The notes under the pieces: model-generated
What the model was told of the DNA's origin: nothing
The model's database searches: none
Seen by the model: only the letters and a program-made list of their open reading frames with translations
Source of the DNA: Hyaloscypha bicolor E
Lineage: Eukaryota; Ascomycota; Leotiomycetes; Helotiales; Hyaloscyphaceae
Length of the DNA stretch: 64,000 nt
NCBI RefSeq assembly: GCF_002865645.1
Contig: NW_020194628.1
Location: forward strand, 1,736,001-1,800,000
Direction of reading: 5' to 3'
Shown here: piece after piece, positions 1 to 12,042 of the stretch
Position numbering within the stretch: position 1 is the stretch's first letter
Layout of the letters: each line of letters starts with the position of its first letter
Position numbers and translations under genes: made by a program

Positions 1-3000
1 GTGCCAACATTCTGCTTGATTTGTGGACCAGTGACTGCTATGGGAGCAGAAGTTGATCCACCAGTTCCAGTTCCAGTGGCACTTGAGGTTGGCAGAGTGC
101 TTGGGGGAGTGTAGCTTCCGTTCTTCCCGTACACGTTAAGTCTGTTCCCAGCCCCACAGTACTCGGTGCCGTTATCTAAAGAATCAGCTCTGCATCGTGA
201 AACATCGAGAGAACCTTACCATTGCAAGTCATGCTGCAGTCAGAGGCGGCGGTTGGGACCGCGCCAGTCCCAAGCGAGTTTCCGCACCAACACTGGAGAA
301 AGTCAGTATGGCTTCAATGTCCTGACAGGCGCTGCTTACCTCGCCGCCGTACTCGAGACCAGCATAGATATAGTTTTTGGCTGAGCACGTATCCACACAC
401 ATCTTGACAGTTTGTTGAGCAGGATTATACCCCTGTGCCAACGCTCTTCCAGTTGTAGCTTCGGTGTAACAGCCCATGCTTACATATCCGTCGACATCAG
501 GATTGACGAAGGGCCCAGTTGGTCCAGTGCTGACGGCAGTCCCATTGAAGCGACTAGAATCGGCGAATAGGGAGATGTAGGAACCACCTGCATCACTGCC
601 AACTCCGTTGCCACCGCAGATTTCGTTGATATTACCTGCAAAGAGTTAGTTAGAGAAAGAGGCATCTGAGAGAAGGGGGGAGCTTACCTGCACAAGGATA
701 GTTGCAATCGTCTTCTAAAACTTGTTGTATAGGGATGTTAGGTCCTCCCCAACACTCCCGGTTGTATTGAGTACCGCAGAAGACGTATCCACCTGCAGCA
801 CAAGCCGCGATACATTGAGCAATGGTATTGTTGGGATCACCGTAAATTTGAGTCTTCAGTTGACGACCGGGATTATTTTCCTTGAAGCATCCAGTATATC
901 TATAGAGGCCCAGACCATTGGATTGAAGAGGGGCAGCTTGCTCTGAAACAGCAAGACAGTCGAACTGAATGTATTGCTTTCCGAAGCTGGGGTCATCGAC
1001 GTTCATTGTCCATTGAGCGTTGCCGTGGTAAGGGTCTGTGTTCCATTGCTCTTTGGGGACTGAGCAGTAGAGCGTTGCAGTTGCGCTCTCACCGGGAGCA
1101 AGGGTCGTGCCTTCAGCCAAGTCAACTTGATTGTTGGCCCCAATGATACCTGCAACACCAAAAGGCGGTTTCGAGACCGTAAGGGATAGACGGGCACTGT
1201 CAGAAGTGGCATTGTTGGTCAACCGCATCTTCAAGGACCGCGTCAAGTTCTCTGTGACATTTCCAAAAGTAAAATTCTGTCCTTCCTGGTACTGAACCCA
1301 TCCCGTCCCATCTGGAGTCTGGAACTCAAGCAGAGCAATTGGAGGGCTACCGCAGGTACCAACAACATCAAACACTTTGGTTCCTCCGTTTGATACAACT
1401 CGAACATAAGCAGCGAAGTTACCACTCGCAGAGGTATCAAAGTTGATGGTGACAGTGACTCCGGAGTTCCCCGGGATGGTCGTCGGAAGCCCAATGAATG
1501 TGAAAGCTCCAACCTTGGGCCCTATAGAGGTATTGTTGGCAGTGACCCATGGACCGGTCTCACTCTTCAGCGAATACTGAATATTCTCAATCGTCAAAGG
1601 AGAATTGCCTTGGTTATTGATGAGGAGGGACTGGTTGACACCTCCAGATTGTTGACCCGTAATCGCACCTTGGAATGCTAGGGTCACCGGAGCGACTGAG
1701 AGTAGTGCATTCACACTCTGCCCGTTGCCTTTCAAAGAGATCGGGGTGCTGGTGCTGTAGCCGGCGACGTTGTTTGTGGTTGCAACGACAACATCGGAGG
1801 ACAGTGGGCCGACGGTCTGAGGATTGAAATATGCTTGGAAGCTGAAGGTACCGCCTTGCGCGACATTCAGAGGTACCGTTGGGACACCAGTGATGTTAAA
1901 GTTGGCATTCCCCGTCAAGTTTACGTTTGTCACGGTAACCCCAATGTTGGCTGTGCAGGTCACTGTCTTTGCGGCAGTAGCATTCTTCAGGTTCGCAGTG
2001 CCAAAATCGTATGGCGAAGAGCAATTTATGGGTAAGTTGACTGGAGAGCCGAATCCATAGAAATATCCTTGGGTCGTACCCATGTACACGATGCCGTCTC
2101 CGAAAACTGGGCGAGTAAACTTAGTCGTACCAGGGACATTGAAGCCAGCGATCTGGGTCATCAAGCCATTTTCTGGAATCGCATTGTAGACACGGAGGTT
2201 TTGTCCGTCAACGTCACTTGTCCAGACAAGGCCAGTGCCAGGTTCGCCGTTGAGAGATGTCGTAGTACCGTGACCAACTCCAAGAACGTAGGCATTCTTG
2301 GTAGGAGAGTCGGCAACCTTGGTAAAGGAGGGAAATCCATTGTTGCAAGAGAATTGGAAAACATGGGTAGGATATTGGATGACTGTTGCTGGTTAGTATA
2401 TTTCTAGGTATACTTCAATCGAATCTCCTTACCATTAATGTAAATGTATCCGCCTTCCAGAGGATACACACCAGCTCCAGCATACACAGAGTTTTCATTC
2501 TGGTAAACTTGAATAATGTCATCCAGCTTATTCGGTCCATTCTGGTAACCTCCCAAATTGTCCAAATTCAGCCAGTACGTCTTGCCGCTCTTTCCAGTGA
2601 CAACGCCGATACGTTTATAATCACCGCAAGAGAACTCGCTGGGAAGCAATTCCAGAGGACTCGTTCCAAGATCTCGATCGGCTCCGTCGAGTTGCGTCTT
2701 TTCCCACGGCATGAAGAAATCCACGATAGTCAAAGACCCATCGTCGTTGATCGTCATGTGAACCGCGGCTTCCTCGAGGGAGGTCGGCGGGTTGCGACCA
2801 TTCACAGGAATAGTGCTGAGTTGAGAAGCGTAACCGTTTCCAGAAGCAAAGAAAAGCGAGCCGGCATCATCAGAAGCCAATCCTCCTCCTGACATCCAGA
2901 TACCCCCTCCTGGAGTTGTGTTGGGAACACCCGCCCCCTCCGTAGCGTATCTCTCGACGATTGCACCAGTTGTCTTGTCCCAGCCCATAATCCAGCCAGT

Positions 3001-3756
3001 GAAGTTGTATTGTACGCAGTGAGAGGCGAAACCGGCGTAGATGTATTGACCCGAGTGCAGCAAAGCAGGGCGCTGGTGGTGGATACCGCCATTGAAACTT
3101 CTAACTGGGTTGTTCCTGGCAACAGTTCCTTCAAGGTCCACAGGAAAGCCTGCACGTTCGGTGAGGTCATTGACGTTGATTGCGTGGAAGTAGTAACGGC
3201 CGTTAGGTCTCCCTTGTGCTACGCCAACCCCTCCATTCTGGTTCTCGTACGTCTTGGCAGTGAGATATAATGTATCGGTGTCAGGATCAATAACACCAGT
3301 GGCCGTCACACCGATGGTGGGGTTGATATCAACACATCCATTCAAATCTGCAGTCAAGAAAGGAATGTGCAAGCTCCTTTGCATCACAATGGCCCCGGTC
3401 TTCGCATTGATTTTATAGAGATTGTTTTGAGTCGTAGCAAGGTAGACATATTGAATGCCGTCTGAGGTTGTATAAACGAGCGGCTGAGAGAAGACTTGTT
3501 CGGTATAACCATTGTAGCGACCCGGAAGGGCAGTCTTGAAAAGTTGACCAAATTGAGAGCTGCCAACGATGGCAGGGTCCATATTATGATTACTAGTACT
3601 GTCAGAGGTTTTCTCCAGGGTTGACAGGAATCCTTACGTTTGATATCCAGCTCTGGAATTGTCTCCTCCCCAAGTAATGGTATCCGTTGAAGCAAAAGAG
3701 CTGACATGGTGAACAAAGAAAGAGAGCAAAAAAATGATAACGAGTGTAGGAGACAT
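1..3756 (-). CDS. Secreted PQQ-like propeller / Ig-like / WSC-domain protein, 3' end outside window
   Basis: Six exons: 3638-3756, 2433-3592, 688-2388, 340-635, 220-292, and 175 running off the window start. All phases agree, giving at least 1174 residues. The ATG at 3756 opens a hydrophobic signal peptide (about residues 1-23, ending HHVSSFAS). Residues about 25-540 look like a PQQ/quinoprotein-type beta-propeller (TITWGGDNSR near the start, repeated G-x-IYAG/YIYING strands). About 560-800 is rich in NNQGNSPLTI-like Ig/ASH-type strands. Two cysteine-rich WSC modules follow, from about 920 (YTGCFKEN) and 1047 (GCYTEA...YAGLEYGGECWCGN). WSC domains bind glycans, so a cell-wall or extracellular carbohydrate-linked role is inferred. 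No catalytic residues were identified. For intron 1 the acceptor at 3593 was preferred over 3599 because it gives GYQTNHNMDP, which fits related proteins as I remember them. Confidence 0.85.
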
Positions 3757-5802
3757 TACGCCTGACATTGATTGCCTTTGATGAGGCAATGGTCGAAAGT
3801 ATAACGAGCGAAACTTGAGCCGTAGATGGCACGATTAATACTGGATTGCAGAACGCCCAACAAGCCTCCCGGCACAGGCAGTCCCCAGTATGTATCGGGA
3901 TAATTCTAACGACATTCAATAGTGCCGTGCCGTATCGAGCTGAGATGCTGAACTAACAGGCCGGGAGAAAGAAACGCCTCAGTCTACAAACTTGGAGAAA
4001 ATAGTGGATGGATTAGAAGCCACGGAAGAGGGCCAGATTCCCACCACCCCACTTCCACCTGAAGGCGGCGGACGAGGGCAAACTTCTGTATTTCTCACTG
4101 GAGCAAGTTCTCACTCCGTGCCAAGGACGGTCATATTTGCAGTTGGAAGGATGCTACTGGCCGAGGACCGGCCTGGCTCGGCGTGGCCTAAGAGACTGTG
4201 GGATAGTTCTTTGCGATCATTAGAGTTTAACGTGTGCTCCACCCCGCATCCTAGACCCTGCGCGCAATTTAGGAACCAAAGTTCCAAACTTTCCAAAGAC
4301 TAGCAGGCCATGTTGAGTCGTCGACTAGACAGATCGAGACTGCTCCGCCACGAGGTGAAAGTTTGGGTCCTCCGCCGTGGCCGCCGTCGCCAGCGAGCAC
4401 CCTCCCATCCCGGGAGTCGGGAAGCAGCCACGATGTCGTGTTGCCCTGCGAAAATCATATTGGAGAGGTCATATTAGATCAGCTACTCGGCACCATCGCA
4501 GATCGTGGTTCCGAATGCCCAGGATGTTTAGCAGATCCGGTTTGCTCTCAGACACCGAGTTGAGACGAGGGGAAAACTCGCACCCGAAGCTGCTCTTAGC
4601 ATGCTATCCGTGACCTCGTATCTCTGGCGCCCCAGGCTGCTGCTGATCAACAATAACCTTACTCCTAGTATTTGCCCTGCGCTTTTCTCTGTTCGGAAGA
4701 CTGCTTCTCAATTCGGATGGGGGTGGCAAGTGCGTTGGAGCTATTTTGGGCCCGGCTTCTCGCCTCCCGGACTCCATCGGAAGGGTTTCTGGCATCGTGG
4801 CATCGGAGATTTTGGCTGCTGCTCAACATAATCCTCAATACTTCGAGGTCTGGAGAACAATTGAAACAAAGAGGGAAGATACGAGGTCAAAAGTGAGGTT
4901 GAAAATTGTCGTTGAGAATGTCTCAGAAATGCAACGGGTATGACGCGTGCGAGACGCGGGGAGACAAAGACACGGCTCGGTATAATTTCGCAGGCGGGAA
5001 GAAGCTCCTGGCTCAGGAGGCAAGTTGAGAGAATTTGAGAGCGCCACGGCCTTTCCAGAGCGTGGAGCGAGTTTTTCGAGAGTGGATCTTGCGAGCAGGT
5101 GCTTGCACGTGCAGAAAGCAGATGCACCAACTTTGAGCGTTCTTCAGACTTCCAGCCTTTCCCTTCTGGGCCTTCCCAGAAACATCTCGATTTCGTCGAC
5201 GCCGAGTCGACGGACCAGAATGTCCTCAGCCGCGTTCCCTTTCTGGTCAGGTTTCCAAGGCCCGAAGTCCTGTCGCCGCGCACGTCCAGCCACCACTACC
5301 CCTTCTGATGTACCGTCGAGGATCGTTCAGCTACTCATAAAAGAGGATTATAGATCCAGCCTTGTGCAGTTCTGGAACGATGTTTTCGCCCTCCCCGATG
5401 CTGGACGAGCCGACGAAAAAGTGCAGTTCCGTGGGCGAATCCCCTCTCCCAGTCCCAGAAGATCATTCGTTGGCTTTCGATGCGGGCTCATGTGTACCTC
5501 AGGAGGCGTCGAGAGCTAGCGGAAGAAGCCGACTGCAAGGTCCCGGGAAATGGGACTCGTACAAATGAGCACGGTGGTATTGACAACAATATTCAGGAGA
5601 GAATCCAAGTGCAGTGTAACATAAGATGTGGTGAGAAAAGGAAATGAAGGTTGGGTTTCAGCTCGCCCTTCTTTTCTTTTCTTATCTCACCAGTCTTATC
5701 GGTGGTTGCTTAGTCAGGAGGAAATATTCGCTGGTTGCAAAGTTTCTGCACGAGGAGGCAACAAAGCAACAACCGAAGCCGATCAAAGGCTGCAAAAATT
5801 CC
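3757..5802. other. Intergenic, no supported gene
   Basis: About 2 kb between the 5' end of the WSC-protein gene and the helicase start. Open frames up to 180 codons occur on both strands (for example 4741-5283 minus), but their composition is unstructured and they overlap each other. The region probably holds the promoter of the WSC gene on its left and the promoter and 5' leader of the helicase on its right. Confidence 0.6.
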
Positions 5803-7566
5803 ATGTTTTCCTTTCCTACCCTCACGCGCAACCCTCTTTTGCGTAACATCCTCACCATCACCATGCAGCAATCCAGAAGACCCCCTGCTAAAAGGCACCC
5901 ATACAGAGGCAAGAAGGCCTTCGCAACAAATGCAACGAATGCTTCTGGATCTCCTCAACAACATGCGACTCCCATCCCACGCGTCGCGACACCTCCTTTG
6001 ACAGAGGCTGTCCCTCTCGATACTCCACGATTTGCAGACCTTGGAAAGGAAAAACTTCTTCATCCTATCCTCCTTCAAACAATTATCGAAGATCTCAAGT
6101 TCGACCATATGATGCCAGTACAAGCGGCCACTCTTCACGATCTCCTGGCCAAGAGGATTGATTGTCTAGCACAAGCAAAGACTGGCACTGGGAAGACCAT
6201 TGCATTTCTGTTACCTGCCATCCAAACTCTCATCAACTTGAACAGACCCCCCGGCTCTGGCGTCTCTCTCCTGGTCATCTCCCCAACTCGAGAATTAGCG
6301 ATGCAGATTGCGAAGGAGGCAACAGCATTACTCAAACGACTACCAAAATACAAGGTTTCTTTCGCAATTGGAGGCACAAACAAGAACACAGAGGAGGACA
6401 AGATTCTCAAAGGCTGTGATATCCTCATTGCAACTCCCGGAAGATTACTCGACCATCTCAGCAATCAGCATGTTCAATGGAATTTCCGCAACCTCGACAC
6501 CCTAGTTCTCGATGAAGCTGACCGACTCCTCGATATGGGCTTCATGCCCGCCCTCAAAGAGATCGTCAAGTCCCTCCCTGACAAAGAAAAATCCAAGAGA
6601 CAAGGTATGCTCTTCTCCGCCACCATCGCTCCCCACGTCGAGAACGTCGCCCATCTCATCCTCTCCAAAGACTACAAATTCATCTCCACCATCCCAGAAG
6701 GAGAGCTCAACACCCACGAGCGTGTCCCACAACACCTAATCACCGTTCCTGCCTTCTCAGATGTTGCTGCTGCTCTCGTAGGCAGCATCCGCTCCGAAGT
6801 AGCCTTGAATGGAGCAGACACCTTCAAAGCCATTGTCTTCGCGCCCACCGCCGCACTTGTCGACTTCTACGGCGACATCCTCGAGGCGCTCCCCAACTTG
6901 CCACCCACCAGCGTACTGCACTCCCGCGTCAGCCAATCGAAGCGCACAAACGTCACCAACGCCTTCCGAACCGCAAAGAACGGGATCCTCGTCGCCACGG
7001 ACGTCGTAGCACGAGGAATGGATTTCCCCCTTGTCACGAACGTCTTCCAAGTCGGTATCCCAGCGGACAAGGAATCGTATGTCCACCGTCTTGGTCGAAC
7101 AGCTCGTGCAGGCGCCGAAGGCCGTGGGACATTCATCGTCACTGAAGCAGAGACGTTCTTCCCGAAGTGGACGTTGAAGGAAATCACTTTCGAGCCGGCG
7201 GACGCGGATATCACTGCCAAGTCTGAGATTAGAATTATTGCGGAGAAGATGGAGGATCACGCGAAGACGTATCAGGCATGGTTGGGGTACTATAAGAACC
7301 ATATGAAGGGGCTGAAGTGGGATATCCCGGAGCTGGTTAGGCAGGGGAATCGCTTTGCTTTGGAGGGTCTTGGGGCGCCAGAAGTACCCGGCATAAAGAA
7401 GAGTACTGTGAGCAAGATGGGACTTAAGGGCGCGAAGGGGTTGACTGTCGTGCCTGATCCTCCTAGAGTTGCAGGTGGGCATAGAGGAGGCGGTGGTGAA
7501 GGTCGATCAGCGGGAAGTGGAGGCAAGGGGAAGGTGCAGAAGGTTGATCGAGGTCTGAACTGGTAG
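5803..7566 (+). CDS. MSS116: Mitochondrial DEAD-box RNA helicase, MSS116 type
   Basis: Single exon, 587 residues from the ATG at 5803. The same frame is open back to an ATG at 5644, but that adds a signal-anchor-like stretch unlike the family. The 5803 start gives a basic, acid-poor N terminus (MFSFPTLTRNPLLRN...) suited to mitochondrial import; a start at 5863 is also possible. Motifs in order: Q-motif region about 77-109, motif I AKTGTGKT 125-132, Ia PTREL 161-165, Ib TPGRL 211-215, II DEAD 237-240, III SAT 272-274, V ATDVVARGMD 398-407, VI HRLGRTARAG 428-437. The ARGMDFP form and the C-terminal extension with a Gly/Arg/Ser-rich basic tail match MSS116-like helicases, which act as ATP-dependent RNA chaperones for mitochondrial group I/II intron splicing and translation. 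All catalytic motifs are present. Confidence 0.9.
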   Translation: MFSFPTLTRNPLLRNILTITMQQSRRPPAKRHPYRGKKAFATNATNASGSPQQHATPIPRVATPPLTEAVPLDTPRFADLGKEKLLHPILLQTIIEDLKFDHMMPVQAATLHDLLAKRIDCLAQAKTGTGKTIAFLLPAIQTLINLNRPPGSGVSLLVISPTRELAMQIAKEATALLKRLPKYKVSFAIGGTNKNTEEDKILKGCDILIATPGRLLDHLSNQHVQWNFRNLDTLVLDEADRLLDMGFMPALKEIVKSLPDKEKSKRQGMLFSATIAPHVENVAHLILSKDYKFISTIPEGELNTHERVPQHLITVPAFSDVAAALVGSIRSEVALNGADTFKAIVFAPTAALVDFYGDILEALPNLPPTSVLHSRVSQSKRTNVTNAFRTAKNGILVATDVVARGMDFPLVTNVFQVGIPADKESYVHRLGRTARAGAEGRGTFIVTEAETFFPKWTLKEITFEPADADITAKSEIRIIAEKMEDHAKTYQAWLGYYKNHMKGLKWDIPELVRQGNRFALEGLGAPEVPGIKKSTVSKMGLKGAKGLTVVPDPPRVAGGHRGGGGEGRSAGSGGKGKVQKVDRGLNW

Positions 7567-7942
7567 AGAGCTGGTTTGGATGCATTTGATATGTTTTATG
7601 GGAGTGTACTTGATTGTATAATTAGGTAGATGGCTTGCCTGCTTGGTTTTCTGGGATGTGGATATGGTTAGAAGATACCCATAGCGTCGGCGCCTAGAGG
7701 TTTGGGACAATAGATTCCTTCACTAGACTTCACTCTTGCACAACGTGATGCTTCTAAACAATAGCATTATAGAAGTGATCGTAGTCCCTTCAAAAGGGGG
7801 AGAAACGGGCAATGACCCGCTATATTACCCCGCCAGAATCCCGAAGTTTTCCCATGAAACGTGCCCCACCATGAATTCGTCTTCTCTCACCTGAACCTCA
7901 CCCTATTCCATCCTCTACCTCGGACCTCAGACATAATTCGAA

Positions 7943-9227
7943 ATGGACACCTTGGAGAAGATGCAGAGCTTCAAGACGAACGACAATGTCACATTGAAGT
8001 ACTTCGATACAGGCGCGGCGGAGGAGGGAGAAGATGATAAACCTTGGTTGATGTTGGTGCGTTGCGTCTCGTTCTGGTCCCTTCAAAAAGGCGCTTCTAT
8101 TTCTTGTTTAATGGGAGCTGTGTTACTTGAACACCCTCGGAGTAGTTCTCTTAGGATCAATAGATGTATATCTTCTTCAACTTTTAGCATGAGATGAAAT
8201 GAACTTCAACCCATCCTCGAATGACAAAGTCATCATCAGCTCTGATTCCAAGCCCCTTTATCTCTTGTGTTTTACTCCTGCTGCCACCTTTCCATTTCTT
8301 TCGCTATTCCAACCAGGTATTTTATATCTTCACACTCAAATCCCAGGCCTAACCCACCCCCAGATCCACGGCTTCACAGGCTCCTCTCTCGTCTGGCAGC
8401 GAAACATTCCAACCTTCTCTCAAGAACACCGCGTAATCGTCCCCGACCTACGGGGTCACGGGGCCAGCGACAAGCCAAAACACGGCTACCACGTCAGCCG
8501 GCTAGCCATGGACCTGCGTGAGCTCCTAATCCATCTCGAGCCCTCTCTCCTGGATGGAAAGTCCTCAGGATGGAAATCAATAGGCGGAAGTCTGGGGTGC
8601 TCAATCCTCTGGTGCTACGCCGAACTCTTCACCACCTCCCCCTTTAACAGCATGGTATTTGTGGATCAGTCGCCGCTCCAGAACAGCACGTTAGACGGCT
8701 GGGACTCCCAATTCTGCAACCGCGGCCTGAACAACGCCTCCGCTCTCTCCGCTCTCCAAACGACTCTGTTGCTTTCTCCCGAAACAGCACATAAAGGCAC
8801 AATCGCCTCTTGCCTCAGTTATCGCTCACACCCCCTTCCTCCTCCTGCTCCGAAAATCTCGCCTCAGACTCAAGCTGCCGATGAGGAGTTCTTTCTAAAA
8901 GAGGCGATGAAAGGAGACGGTGAGTGGTTGGGCAAGTTAATGGCCGACCATACCAGTCTCGATTGGAGGGATAGCATCGCTGCGTGTTTTGGGAAAGGGA
9001 GTGGGAGTAAGACGCTCGTGTTGGTGGTTGCGAGTAGTAGGAGTGGGTGTTTTCCTGCTGCGGGGCCGTTGAAGGTTGTGGATTTTGTGAATGGAGGGCA
9101 AAAAGAGGGGTATGGGGTGGCTCAGGGTGTTACGGTGGACTGGGGTGGCCATTGGTGTTATTGGGAGAATCCGGAGCGGTTTGAGAGGTTGGTGGAGAGG
9201 TGGTGGAATGATGGGAGTGTGGAATAG
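7943..9227 (+). CDS. Alpha/beta hydrolase
   Basis: Two exons, 7943-8056 and 8364-9227, 325 residues. The 307-nt intron (GTGCGT donor, CCCCCAG acceptor) is long for this window; splicing joins PWLML directly to IHGFTGS, restoring the usual strand-then-oxyanion loop. Fold signature: HGFTGS at 40-45, PDLRGHGASDKP at about 65-76, and the nucleophile elbow GGSLG with Ser114. The catalytic His is probably His301 in WGGHWCYWENP near the C terminus, where it belongs in the AB-hydrolase-1 family. The acid residue was not assigned with confidence. It could be an esterase, epoxide-hydrolase-like or haloperoxidase-like enzyme; substrate unknown. It has no signal peptide, so it is probably cytosolic. The short frame before the acceptor inside the intron is not coding. 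Confidence 0.8.
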
Positions 9228-9762
9228 GGGGAACGCTAGATATGGAGACGAGGAAGATGTAGTCACGGTTCCCAAGGGAGGACGGAGAAGAGAGTAAGAG
9301 GGCGTATTGAAGCTACAAAAATACAGCGGTAGAATGATCCCCAAATATCAAGGGGCGAGCCAAGAGATCCCCATTTGCTTTCTGTCCATCTCATGGAGAA
9401 CACTCACTCTTCGATCTTTGGATCTCCAGCATGGAAATTACGGTCAGAATGACGTCCGGGACGCCTCAAAATATCCCTCCCTTGTACAAAACACTTCACA
9501 GAAATCATGCAGACAAATTGGAAAGGCGCGACAACCAAATCAGGCAATAATACTGCGCTGTCAAATATTATTGAAGGTGACCTAGATACCCAGTAGCGAT
9601 TGAGAGCATCGGTGTAAATGAGGAGGGGTAACGTGAAGCTGAGCAACCCTAACCCCCAATCAACAATCATGTTGAACAAATATGAAATTGGGTTCTGGTG
9701 ACCTCTTTCGGGCATCAAGAGTTTAGAGTTTCTCAGAATCCAGATGAAAAGAATAAAACAGG
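9228..9762. other. Intergenic, one hydrophobic minus frame
   Basis: A minus-strand frame at 9404-9766 encodes about 120 hydrophobic residues. It touches the 3' end of the caspase-like pseudogene in another frame, so it may be a frameshifted continuation of that gene. I cannot assign it to a family. Confidence 0.4.
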
Positions 9763-11210
9763 TCAACTGGAAAAGTTAGCCTTTGTATGGAAGAATAGCG
9801 GGTACATTACAGGAACAGGAATGAGCTGCGCCAGCGTCAATATTAAGTGATATATTTGATATTCAGGCTGAAGAAATATCCTAACAGGCTTGGCGGATTT
9901 CGTCACCTCGAATGTGAAGTGACGTGAATTGATTTTCCACGAAGGCTGCTGGCTTGAACCAGTCGATAAGAGTTTTTTTGAGTAAATATAGCCAATGAAT
10001 GTGCAAGCAGGGTCTTCTGGCAGCCAGTCCCAGATCATGATGGGGATTGACAGAATGAGTAAAGTTGGGTTGCTTTTATAGACTCCTTGCACTGTAGCAT
10101 ACTTTGCTAGCGCAGGGAAGTCTTGAAGCCACTTCCTACAACGGTCGAAGTCAAGGACTGGGTCTTCTGCTAGCGCCAGAGAAAGCAGTACTTGCGGAAG
10201 TGGGGTATGTCCATCACCCAGTACTTTCGCAAGTGATGCCATGCTGTAGAGTTCGTTTTGGTCACCAGAACCGAGTGCTGGAAAGGCTGCTTCGTCGGAC
10301 GGCTCTGTCTCAATGTCAGAGGTTTCTACCACTTTTGACGATGCAGCCCCGCTGGTTCTCGACTGGCTTGAAGCATCTTGGGCTGAATGGTGGTTCTTTC
10401 GGTGGTTGGCGAGGAGACAATTCAACGTTCCGTGCTTTAGGATCATTTGTGCTGAGGACATGAATCGGAGATTTGCGAAACTCGAACGTTTTGGTATATC
10501 GGTCTCTCTCTGGCTTTTCGTGTCTCAATCGATTGAGAATTTCACAGTGCAGCATGGCAGCTGTGAAAGCAAGGCGATCACACCAGTCGTCCAATACAGC
10601 GATGAGGGTATTGGTAAAGCTATATCGTCCCGGCTGCGGAGCCCAAGTCTCAAATCCACAGGCCGCAATAGTCTCTGTAACGCTCGTACTGCTTGCTTCC
10701 GTGAGCGTCCCGCTTACAGCTGCGCAGCAGTCGAGCAAAAGAAGATTATCCGAATCTGCTTATTCAAACAGAGTTTGGACTGCATGCCATGAAAGAGAAG
10801 CTGTCCTGTTGTTCGACGTGCTAACCCAGGTACCAGAGTTTTGAAGCGAGATTCCGTACTCACCAACTCCACATTGCTTGACGAGAAACGTTCATATGCC
10901 CACGCCCAGCATAATAGACAATCAGAAGATTACTGGCCTTGCCGAAGTCTCGCACAACCTGCAAGGCCTTCTCCATCAGCGCGAAGTGAGACTTTGCATT
11001 GGGTATGAGCCAGGTTTCCGTTGCATAGCCATACTCAGCCTCGAACAATTTCGTAAGATCGTCAAGCTCGTATTGGACGCCCATCTCTTCCTCCCATCTT
11101 AGAAGAAGTACGTGAACATTTTGATACTTTAAACGACCTTTGTTTGGGAAGATACTTGCTGCGGCCCAAATGAGAGTGAGTAGACATTCCATAAGTGATA
11201 GATTGGGCAA
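9763..11210 (-). pseudogene. Caspase-like fungal protein, disrupted
   Basis: Three collinear minus-strand pieces match a fungal caspase-like (C14/metacaspase-related) family. Piece 1 (11210-10873) has HVLLLRWEEE and LLIVYYAGRGHMN. After an intron with donor near 10873 and acceptor TTAG, the next piece reads WSCTSNNRTASLSW...LFE, then an in-frame TAA (10760-10762), then ADSDNLLLLDCCAA and IAACGFETWAP...SFTNTLI. The last piece (10461-9763), in another frame, has FPALAKYATVQGVYKS and PIMIWDWLPEDPACTFIGY. The TAA sits where a Gln codon (CAA) would fit, and the change of frame near 10320-10460 has no convincing intron. The Cys of DCC is kept, but the usual catalytic His (YYAGHG) is Arg. I therefore call a pseudogene. 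An unusual splice form cannot be excluded, but the obvious alternative acceptor past the stop immediately meets another stop. N-terminal exons were not resolved. Confidence 0.7.
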
Positions 11211-12042
11211 GGCGTTGACTGACGTGGTTAAGCCTTGCAGTAAAAGTACTCAGTTCGTGGAGGTGATACTTTGTCCGGCTTGTGTCATGGGTCGAGATAG
11301 ATTCGGATGTTGTCGAACTAGGAATTTCTTGAGACTTATGGAATATTTAGCCTTGTAAAATTTCCCCCTTTTTGTGACCTCACACTGCTTTCAGACACTT
11401 GTTCCGAGTTTTGAGGTGATTGTGAAGCCTGAGACGACATCCCACTCGAAGCCAGAGTAATGAACGGCAAGTCATTCATGACTGGTCTTCGATTTGTTCG
11501 ATGTTGTGGCGGTTCAATCAACAGAGACGATTGTTGGAGGTTAAAGGAGTTCCAAGCAGGGTGAGGTTGCCGGCGCGGACCATGCAAAACTCGACACCGA
11601 GAGATTTTGGAAGGCGCAAGCCTCACACAAGCTTGGCATAAATCTTGGCCAATGAAGTCGCAACTCAGCAAAATATCGGTGAGAGGGTTCAGCAGCATGT
11701 CCTCTGATATGGCACCCTGCGATTAGTATTAAGGCACAAGGTTGGAAAATGCTTGTAAATTATGGCCTCCACTTGTAGCACATTTTCTGCAGTGGAGAAA
11801 AGAAAGGATGCTCAAGCAGGGCAAGGTGAAGCGAGGCCTGTTTGACAGAGTTCTCTGGAAAACAAAGATCAAATTGTCGCTATTTCAGACATCTATGGGG
11901 TATATACTGCTTGATGTAAAGCAATCCCATACTCCAAACATGCACAGGGTGTGTATTCGTGATCTGTATCACTTTTTCAGCTGGAATCCACTTCCGGCTG
12001 TAACTCTTGCCGTCTACTCTATATCTTCGGTTCAGTCAACCT
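11211..12042. other. Intergenic or lost 5' end of the caspase-like gene
   Basis: A minus frame at 11336-11698 ends in a Ser/Gln-rich stretch that could be the low-complexity N-terminal exon of the caspase-like gene, but no splice join could be established. The plus frame at 11742-12056 has no recognisable features. Confidence 0.4.

Noticed and set aside
4741..5283. 180-codon minus frame upstream of the helicase
   Set aside because: No domain, no good start, and other frames on both strands are similarly open.
5644..5802. Upstream ATG extension of the helicase
   Set aside because: Adds a signal-anchor-like stretch unlike MSS116 proteins; the ATG at 5803 gives a presequence-like N terminus.
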